Assembly: GCA_964455935.1 (NCBI GenBank)
Contig: CAYVZU010000125.1
Location: 1-11,721, forward strand
From: CAYVZU01 sp964455935
GTDB taxonomy: Bacteria; Fibrobacterota; CAYVZU01
Reading direction: 5' to 3'
DNA: 11,721 nucleotides
Positions 7,576 to 11,721 of this stretch are shown in pieces. How positions within the stretch are numbered: the first letter of the stretch is position 1; every line of letters starts with the position of its first letter. A program made the translations under genes and the position numbers. The notes under the pieces are model-generated. The model saw only the letters and a program-made list of their open reading frames with translations. It did no database searches and was not told where the DNA came from.

Positions 7576-7664
7576 ACCAATTTACCGGAGGCAATAGTTG
7601 AGCGCTCACGTTCGGACCGGTTGCCCAAGACCAACTCAATACTCCGGTCCAGGTGGAATGGAAC

Positions 7665-8810
7665 ATGGGAATCGTCAAGAAGCTACTGCGCAATGTCCAA
7701 GCCCTGTGGGACGCGGGGAATACACCGCCCGCAAACATGCGCTCCGAAACGGCCTTCACTTCCGGACACAACGGTACCGGCCTATCGGCCACAGCTCCCC
7801 AGAAGATGACAAGCGAAATGCCGAATAGCAGAGAAGCGAGTTGGAAGGAGAAAGACCTGATGACCCAGAGTATTACAAAAGAGCGGGAAGCCAAAGGGGG
7901 GCCGGCTCAACAACTACCCTCGAACGATGATGGGAGCGCAACTGCCGCCGGCAATTCGGGGACCGCGTATGTTTCTCGTCGGTCTCCGCAGCCTCCTCCT
8001 CAGAACGGAACCGAAACTCCGGAACGATACGGCGTTACCCGAATTGTATCGCTGCCGCGTGATCCGGAGTGGGCATTCACCTATTGGGAAATAACGCCCG
8101 AATCCGAAGAACAGGTTCTTCGGCGGTTGGGTTCGGAGATGTATAACAAGAGCCGCCGCATTGTGCGGGTCTACGACATCACCAACATCAATTTTACGGG
8201 TGCCAATGCGCATTCCTCGCATGATATTGACGTTGGTCCCTATGCGTCAAACTGGTATTTACGGCTGCCCGCCGCCGATCGTAACTACATACTCGATATC
8301 GGGATTCTCACTCCGACCGGCGAGTTCATCCTATTGGCCCGATCGAATGTATTCCACATGCCGCGGACCGGGATTAGCGAGGTCATGGATGAGGAATGGG
8401 CGTCATCGGAAAATGCCGAAATCCTTCGCGTTGCCGGCAGCATCTCCCCGCTTTCGCAACACGGCAACTCGGGTGCTGTGGTCGAGGAGATATCAAAGCG
8501 GATGCGCCGGGAAATGCTGATGGGTTCTTCGGCGGTTTCTTCCTTCAGCGCGCTGGGCCGGGGTGGAGAGGGTGTTGGCGAGAAGAAGTTCTGGCTCGTG
8601 GTCAACACCGAGTTGATTGTCTATGGCGCCACCGAACCCGATGCGAACCTTACGGTTCAGGAAGTTCCTGTCAAGCTGAACGCCGACGGCACCTTCAGCC
8701 TTCGTTTTGCTCTGCCGGACGGGCTTCACACCATCCCTGTTCGGGCCGTGTCGAGCGACGGCCAATTTCAGAACCGCATTACACCGGTCGTCAAGAAGTT
8801 CACTGATTGA
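7665..8810 (+). CDS. DUF4912 domain-containing protein
   Basis: The predicted protein has 381 residues. Residues ~1-120 are low-complexity and charged (Ser/Asn/Gln/Pro-rich), likely disordered. From about 125 it matches DUF4912: YGVTRIVSLPRDPEWAFTYWEI, then WYLRLPAADRNYILDIGIL, FILLARSN, and near the end LVVNTELIVYGATEPDANLTVQ, DGTFSLRFALPDG and ITPVVKKFTD. The last part looks like a beta-sandwich, carbohydrate-binding-like fold. The molecular function of DUF4912 is not established. I chose ATG 7665 because aggtgga (7651-7657) lies 7 bases before it; GTG 7653 is too close to that site. An internal ATG at 7860, preceded by aaggag (7845-7850), would remove most of the disordered N-terminus and is a realistic alternative. 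No signal peptide or membrane segment is seen. It is the first gene after the sigma-54 promoter at 7292-7307 and appears monocistronic. Confidence 0.88.
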   Translation: MGIVKKLLRNVQALWDAGNTPPANMRSETAFTSGHNGTGLSATAPQKMTSEMPNSREASWKEKDLMTQSITKEREAKGGPAQQLPSNDDGSATAAGNSGTAYVSRRSPQPPPQNGTETPERYGVTRIVSLPRDPEWAFTYWEITPESEEQVLRRLGSEMYNKSRRIVRVYDITNINFTGANAHSSHDIDVGPYASNWYLRLPAADRNYILDIGILTPTGEFILLARSNVFHMPRTGISEVMDEEWASSENAEILRVAGSISPLSQHGNSGAVVEEISKRMRREMLMGSSAVSSFSALGRGGEGVGEKKFWLVVNTELIVYGATEPDANLTVQEVPVKLNADGTFSLRFALPDGLHTIPVRAVSSDGQFQNRITPVVKKFTD

Positions 8811-8835
8811 TGCCTGTTTCCTTGCCTGCGCCTCT

Positions 8836-8856
8836 GCGGCTCCACCGATGAGCCGC
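8836..8856 (+). terminator. Terminator-like hairpin after DUF4912
   Basis: A 7-bp GC-rich stem (gcggctc at 8836-8842, gagccgc at 8850-8856) encloses a 7-base loop, 25 bases past the stop codon. No T-run follows, so it may be a weak or Rho-assisted terminator or a 3'-end stabiliser. Confidence 0.4.
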
Positions 8857-9034
8857 GGGCGGCACCGGATGGCCTGCAGCTGTCTCCCTCTTTGCGGGTC
8901 CCAGGTCAAAGCCGGCAAATCTCTGACCGGATCGACAGAATCCTGTTATCCCGTCCGCTCTTTTTCGGCTTTGCCGGTAGGTTTAGCTCTTCCCATTTTC
9001 CTAACCATTCATCTTTGGGCAAACGCCCCCTAAA

Positions 9035-9079
9035 TCCCCCGCAGGGGGACTTCCTGACGCACCTTCCCCCTGCGGGGGA
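9035..9079. repeat. 15-bp perfect inverted repeat, REP-like
   Basis: Arm 9035-9049 (tcccccgcaggggga) and arm 9065-9079 (tccccctgcggggga) are exact reverse complements separated by 15 bases. Each arm is itself nearly palindromic, so either a long stem or two small hairpins can form. The flank reads cccctaaatcccc, a sequence style I recall from dispersed intergenic repeats in several environmental bacteria. It could act as a bidirectional terminator or belong to a dispersed repeat family. Confidence 0.65.
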
Positions 9080-9192
9080 AGGACTGGATGGGGGCGAGAA
9101 TAGTTATCCCATTTCCGTATACGGGCTTACGCGTTTTGAGACGCCATGTGATGAATTTGCCGCCTGTGCCGTCCTTCGATGCTTGATTTTGT

Positions 9193-9208
9193 TGGCATGT
9201 CCGTTGCA
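9193..9208 (+). promoter_or_regulatory. Strong sigma-54 (RpoN) promoter for the hydrolase gene
   Basis: The bases tggcatgtccgttgca match TGGCAC-N5-TTGCA at all but one position. GG (9194-9195) and GC (9206-9207) are exactly 10 bases apart. The predicted start is near 9219, followed at once by a Shine-Dalgarno (aggaggga, 9228-9235 region) and the ATG at 9239. The short leader and ideal spacing make this the most convincing promoter in the window. Confidence 0.7.
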
Positions 9209-9238
9209 CCCGGGAATAGAGTTTCCCAGGAGGGATCA

Positions 9239-9913
9239 ATGCCTGCAGCGAGAAAATCTTCCACCGTCGAGTCTTCGCAACAAACCGTCCAAATCAATAT
9301 AGGGCCGATTGAATTGAACGCTGAATTCTTAGTCGCGCCGGACCCACGGGCCACCATTGTTTTTGCCCATGGCTCGGGCAGCAGTCGGCTTAGTCCGCGA
9401 AACCGGCAGGCGGCAAACAAGTTCCGCAGACAGGGATACTCGTCCTTGCTTGTGGATCTTTTGACCCCCGAAGAAGAATCGATGGATCTGATCACGGGCG
9501 GCATGCGATTCGACATCGACCGGCTCACGTCCCGTCTGGTCCAGTGCACCGAATGGCTCTTTCGCCAGCCCGAATTCTCCGGCTTGCCTGTCGGCTATTT
9601 CGGCGCTAGCACCGGGGCTGCCGCGGTCCTGGCTGCCTCCGTGGAAATATCTGATATCGGGGCGGTTGTGTCCCGGGGCGGCCGGCCCGATCTCGCTGGG
9701 TCCGCGCTGGACAGCGTTCGGGCGCCGGTCCTGCTTATCGTGGGGGGCAATGATCCCGCGGTTCTTGAACTCAACCGGCAAGCCTTTTTGCGGCTCCCAT
9801 CGGAAAAGAGTCTTAAGGTGGTGGAAGGAGCGGGTCATCTCTTTGAAGAACCTGGCGCCCTGGACCGGGTCGCACGCCTTGCATCGGACTGGTTTTTGCG
9901 CTATTTGGGCTAG
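9239..9913 (+). CDS. Alpha/beta hydrolase, dienelactone-hydrolase type
   Basis: This 224-residue protein has the small alpha/beta-hydrolase plan: FAHGSGSSRLSPRNR with oxyanion-loop residues (~residues 42-56), the nucleophile elbow GASTG with Ser124, LLIVGGNDP with Asp172, and EGAGHLFEEPG with His200, giving an intact Ser-Asp-His triad. It resembles the dienelactone-hydrolase-like proteins that in some bacteria are fused or adjacent to a phosphoribosyltransferase; no such partner is present here. The substrate is unknown; ester or lactone hydrolysis is the family expectation. The start at 9239 is fixed by aggaggga just upstream; an in-frame ATG at 9179 lies before the sigma-54 promoter and would not be transcribed from it. 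There is no signal peptide. The gene appears monocistronic and converges with DUF72 with only 23 bases between the stops. Confidence 0.88.
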   Translation: MPAARKSSTVESSQQTVQINIGPIELNAEFLVAPDPRATIVFAHGSGSSRLSPRNRQAANKFRRQGYSSLLVDLLTPEEESMDLITGGMRFDIDRLTSRLVQCTEWLFRQPEFSGLPVGYFGASTGAAAVLAASVEISDIGAVVSRGGRPDLAGSALDSVRAPVLLIVGGNDPAVLELNRQAFLRLPSEKSLKVVEGAGHLFEEPGALDRVARLASDWFLRYLG

Positions 9914-9930
9914 CAGGCAAAGGATGCCTG
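9914..9930. terminator. Possible bidirectional terminator hairpin between convergent genes
   Basis: Arms caggca (9914-9919) and tgcctg (9925-9930) with a 5-base loop fill most of the 23-base gap between the hydrolase and DUF72 stops. The stem is short and no T-run is present on either side, so activity is uncertain. Confidence 0.35.
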
Positions 9931-9936
9931 GTCGGC

Positions 9937-10827
9937 CTACGGCAGGAGCCCACGCAGCTTCCGGTCTAAAAAATCAATTGTCTGCAGAGCGTTGAACACG
10001 GCGCTGGCCAAGTAATGGTTGTTGAATGCGACGGCCACCGTGTTGGTCTTGTTGTGCAGAGCATACAGCCCGCCCACCCGCTCCTTGATTTCCGCCTCGC
10101 TGTAGAGATAGTTGTAGCGGGCATTTCGCTGCTCCAGCCGTCCTTTCGGCGATTCGGCCTTCTGCTGCGGGTACCAGTTTTCGATGTTTCTCCCGCTGTA
10201 GCGGGTGTATCCCTTTTCGCTGGTTGCATAAGCCTTTAGCGGAAACGCGTGCGCAACGGGCGGGATCTCTGTATTGCAGAGGCCCACTCCGGCATCCTTC
10301 AGGGATTGCAGGACATGTTGCTGATGCCAACTGCCGTGGCGAAACTCAATGTGCACGTCGGCGTGTCGCCTGATCGCGATATCCGAAACCGCCAGTAGAT
10401 AGTCGAGAGTTGCCTGCTTGCGCTGGACATGATCCTCAAGCTGAATCAGAAAACTGTAAAACCGGCCGCTCTCGATCAATGGCGCCGCGGCAGTCACCTG
10501 CTTCTCCATTAAATCCTGTCCCTTGGCCGGGTTCCGCTCGCGGCTATGGGAAATATCTTTGAATACTTTAACCGAATACATCATATTCGGCTTGCTGCGC
10601 TTTTCGATATCCAAGAAAAGCTGAAGCACGGGTTCACGGTAGAAGGTTGTATTGATCTCAACGAACGAAAAGTATTTCTGGTAATACTGCAATCGGTCGC
10701 GTTCCGATTCCTCCTTCCTGGGCGGATAAAACCGGCCACCCCAGTCGTCGTAATAGTAACCCGAGGTGCCGATATAGAATCCCCGCTGGGTAATATCGGC
10801 CGGAATGGGGAAGGGGGAGAAGAGCAT
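9937..10827 (-). CDS. DUF72 domain-containing protein (YecE family)
   Basis: The predicted protein has 296 residues, the normal size of this TIM-barrel family. Characteristic segments are FYIGTSGYYYDDWGGRFYP, YYQKYFSFVEINTTFYR, MYSVKVFKDISHSRERNP, VHIEFRHGSWH, TRYSGRNIENWY and AVAFNNHYLASAVFNALQ. The biochemical function of DUF72 proteins is not established; the fold is compatible with a sugar- or nucleic-acid-processing enzyme, but I do not assign one. I take ATG 10827 as start because the domain begins about 15 residues later; an in-frame GTG at 10866 lies inside a REP palindrome and would add only 13 residues. No strong Shine-Dalgarno precedes either. A minus-strand promoter (10909-10937) gives a leader containing the REP palindrome. 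No signal peptide is seen. Confidence 0.9.
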   Translation of the reverse strand: MLFSPFPIPADITQRGFYIGTSGYYYDDWGGRFYPPRKEESERDRLQYYQKYFSFVEINTTFYREPVLQLFLDIEKRSKPNMMYSVKVFKDISHSRERNPAKGQDLMEKQVTAAAPLIESGRFYSFLIQLEDHVQRKQATLDYLLAVSDIAIRRHADVHIEFRHGSWHQQHVLQSLKDAGVGLCNTEIPPVAHAFPLKAYATSEKGYTRYSGRNIENWYPQQKAESPKGRLEQRNARYNYLYSEAEIKERVGGLYALHNKTNTVAVAFNNHYLASAVFNALQTIDFLDRKLRGLLP

Positions 10828-10855
10828 TTTGTTTGTTGGAATCAAAGTAAAGATT

Positions 10856-10880
10856 TGTAGGGACACGGCATGCCGTGTCC
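10856..10880. repeat. REP-like palindrome, copy 1 of an inverted pair
   Basis: The core ggacacggcatgccgtgtcc (10861-10880) is a perfect 20-bp palindrome. With the flanking tgtag it forms a 25-base unit that recurs in inverse orientation at 10973-10997 with one mismatch. It lies in the 5' leader of the DUF72 transcript. Confidence 0.85.
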
Positions 10881-10908
10881 GGTTCTTTCCTGTTTATGAA
10901 GAGCGGAA

Positions 10909-10937
10909 ATTATAGTCGGATGTATGTGTTTGCGCAA
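10909..10937 (-). promoter_or_regulatory. Sigma-70-type promoter for DUF72, inside the REP doublet
   Basis: On the minus strand a perfect -10 TATAAT (complement of 10909-10914) is preceded by TTGCGC (complement of 10932-10937) at a 17-base spacing. Transcription would start near 10902, giving a leader of about 75 bases to ATG 10827 that includes the palindrome at 10861-10880. Confidence 0.55.
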
Positions 10938-10972
10938 AGTGAAACCTGCCCCTGAATTCATGGATGCAAGGC

Positions 10973-10997
10973 GGATACGGCATGCCGTGTCCCTACA
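10973..10997. repeat. REP-like palindrome, copy 2 of an inverted pair
   Basis: This 25-base unit has the core gatacggcatgccgtgtc followed by cctaca. It matches the reverse complement of 10856-10880 at 24 of 25 positions. The two copies face each other across 92 bases, forming a REPIN-like doublet in the divergent DUF72/DUF4404 intergenic region. Confidence 0.85.
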
Positions 10998-11040
10998 GAG
11001 TCTGGAGTGGGCGCATTCATTTACGCCCTTTCCGCTTCCA

Positions 11041-11070
11041 TTGCCCTTCCTCCGCCTTTTTTGCTATACT
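11041..11070 (+). promoter_or_regulatory. Sigma-70-type extended -10 promoter for DUF4404
   Basis: TTGCCC (11041-11046) and TATACT (11065-11070) are 18 bases apart, with TG at 11062-11063 forming an extended -10. The predicted start is near 11077, only about 20 bases before the ATG, and the Shine-Dalgarno lies in this short leader. Confidence 0.55.
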
Positions 11071-11095
11071 GCTTACAGCACACGAGGAGGCCGGA

Positions 11096-11428
11096 ATGAT
11101 GCGCGACACCATCCAGAATATCGAAAAAAGAATCGAACAATCCCAAGCAATTCCTAAGGAGAGCAAGGCCGAACTCCTCAGGATGATGAAAGACCTCGAT
11201 CGCGAGGTCCAGACTCTATCACAGACAAACCGGGACGAGGCTGCCAGCGTGGCCGGTTTCGCCAGCGCGGCGACCCATGAAGCCACGCGCAAAGAGAAGA
11301 ACCCCTCGCTTCTAAAAATCGCCCTTGACGGCCTGTCCAAATCCGTCGAGCAATTCGAGCAATCCCATCCGACCCTGGTGGAAACGGTCCATAATATCAC
11401 GGCAACGCTGTCGAATTACGGGCTGTGA
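11096..11428 (+). CDS. DUF4404 family protein
   Basis: This small acidic, largely helical protein has 110 residues. The N-terminal part (DTIQNIEKRIEQSQAIPKES, then LLRMMKDLDREVQTL) and the C-terminal SKSVEQFEQSHPTLVETVHNITATLSNYGL fit the DUF4404 pattern, in which a helix with F-E-x-x-H-P-x-L precedes a closing N-x-G-hydrophobic. The function of the family is unknown. Two adjacent ATGs (11096, 11099) are possible starts; aggagg at 11085-11090 lies 5 and 8 bases before them respectively, so the second is equally likely. No signal peptide or transmembrane segment is visible, so it is probably cytoplasmic and may oligomerise by coiled coil. It is monocistronic here and transcribed away from DUF72. 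Confidence 0.8.
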   Translation: MMRDTIQNIEKRIEQSQAIPKESKAELLRMMKDLDREVQTLSQTNRDEAASVAGFASAATHEATRKEKNPSLLKIALDGLSKSVEQFEQSHPTLVETVHNITATLSNYGL

Positions 11429-11444
11429 ACCCGCAGATTAAAGC

Positions 11445-11462
11445 CCGGCCGGCATTGGCCGG
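11445..11462 (+). terminator. Hairpin after DUF4404
   Basis: Arms ccggcc (11445-11450) and ggccgg (11457-11462) flank the loop ggcatt, 16 bases past the stop codon. The following aattctat is only weakly T-rich, so this is a plausible but imperfect intrinsic terminator. Confidence 0.4.
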
Positions 11463-11721
11463 AATTCTATGCCGATCCGCGGATTGCTTTTCCTGGCTGA
11501 CACCACCATAATTTGCCGATTCTTCATGGGCGGCCGCGCGTCAACGTCCAAGGACCTGACCAAAACAACCGGCATCAATGAACGTTCCGGCACCTTTCGC
11601 TTGGCAAGCGATGGCTCTCATCTTCACTTCGGTTTTCTCGGCTGTGGTTTCATGGGAACCTGAGTAGAGCGCGTCTCAAAAAGGATTGCGCGGGCCGAAG
11701 CCCGTGCGAAAACGACGCAGG
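11463..11721. other. 3' region without a convincing gene
   Basis: I see no gene with a recognisable domain. A 64-codon frame from 11469 has no good ribosome site. Near the end, gcgcgggc (11688-11695) and gcccgtgc (11700-11707) form an 8-bp stem with one G-T wobble and a cgaa tetraloop, possibly part of another repeat or of a structured RNA that continues beyond the window. Confidence 0.45.

Larger units (their letters stand above)
6825..7664. other. Long leader/intergenic region with no convincing gene
   Basis: About 840 bases separate the Lon stop from the DUF4912 start. Frames of 60-250 codons exist on both strands but show no domain and low-complexity, Arg/Pro/Ser-rich composition typical of chance frames. 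Visible elements are an N run (6912-6921), a near-consensus sigma-54 promoter (7292-7307), a loose inverted repeat ccgggcaa (7398-7405)/ttgcccgg (7438-7445), a possible small frame at 7375-7575, and an unused-looking ccggagg at 7585-7591. An unrecognised small RNA gene cannot be excluded. Confidence 0.55.
8811..9192. other. Spacer between DUF4912 and hydrolase genes
   Basis: About 380 bases contain no credible gene. They hold a terminator-like hairpin just after the DUF4912 stop (8836-8856) and a 15-bp perfect inverted repeat (9035-9079), then lead into the hydrolase promoter. Open frames crossing this region lack recognisable domains. Confidence 0.6.

Noticed and set aside
7598..7828. TTG-started frame preceded by ccggagg
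   Set aside because: The ribosome site looks good, but the protein is Arg/Pro/His-rich without domain and overlaps the DUF4912 gene in another frame.
10856..10997. CRISPR-like repeat array
   Set aside because: Only two units, in inverted rather than direct orientation, with one 92-base centre and no cas genes.
11469..11663. 64-codon frame near the window end
   Set aside because: No Shine-Dalgarno and no recognisable domain; it begins 7 bases after a hairpin.

Overview
The window is a chromosomal stretch of a Gram-negative-type bacterium with moderately high GC. Two runs of exactly 10 N (2952-2961, 6912-6921) show that it comes from a draft, probably metagenome-derived, scaffold. The gene content (a sigma-54 activator relative, an AAA_32-type Lon protease, a PRX_like1 redoxin, DUF4912, DUF72 and DUF4404 proteins, and REP-like palindromes) fits several sigma-54-rich deep-branching phyla. 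I cannot name the phylum from sequence alone. There is no rRNA, tRNA, CRISPR array, transposase or phage gene.

Layout. At 401-1582 (+) lies an unusual NtrC-family protein: a receiver-like domain that has lost its phospho-acceptor Asp, an intact AAA+ core with an altered GAFTGA loop, and no C-terminal DNA-binding helix-turn-helix. After a 364-base leader comes a likely operon (+): a PTS enzyme I homologue (1947-3594, interrupted by an assembly gap), a thioredoxin-fold redoxin (3641-4234) and a LonB/AAA_32-type ATP-dependent protease (4344-6824). An approximately 840-base stretch with no convincing gene follows. It carries a near-consensus sigma-54 promoter and leads into a DUF4912 protein (7665-8810, +). 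A 428-base spacer holds a terminator-like hairpin, a 15-bp perfect inverted repeat and the best sigma-54 promoter of the window. That promoter sits directly upstream of a small alpha/beta hydrolase (9239-9913, +). A DUF72 gene converges on it from the minus strand (9937-10827). DUF72 and a DUF4404 gene (11096-11428, +) diverge from an intergenic region built around two inverted copies of a palindromic REP-like sequence (a REPIN-like doublet), with one sigma-70-type promoter for each direction.

How it may work together (inference). Three transcription units, led by enzyme I, DUF4912 and the hydrolase, are each preceded by a TGG-N9-(T/C)GC match with exact GG-N10-GC spacing. The first gene encodes a sigma-54 activator relative that looks phosphorylation-independent and has no DNA-binding domain. 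A hypothesis worth testing is that this is a small sigma-54 regulon for protein quality control and stress (redoxin, Lon, hydrolase, DUF4912), with an orphan enzyme I, rather than a sugar-uptake PTS. DUF72 and DUF4404 appear to use ordinary sigma-70 promoters.

The first N run is very probably artificial. It is flanked by the same three bases on each side (gtg/gtg), and collapsing it restores one continuous 544-residue enzyme I frame. The second run shows the same signature (gat/gat).
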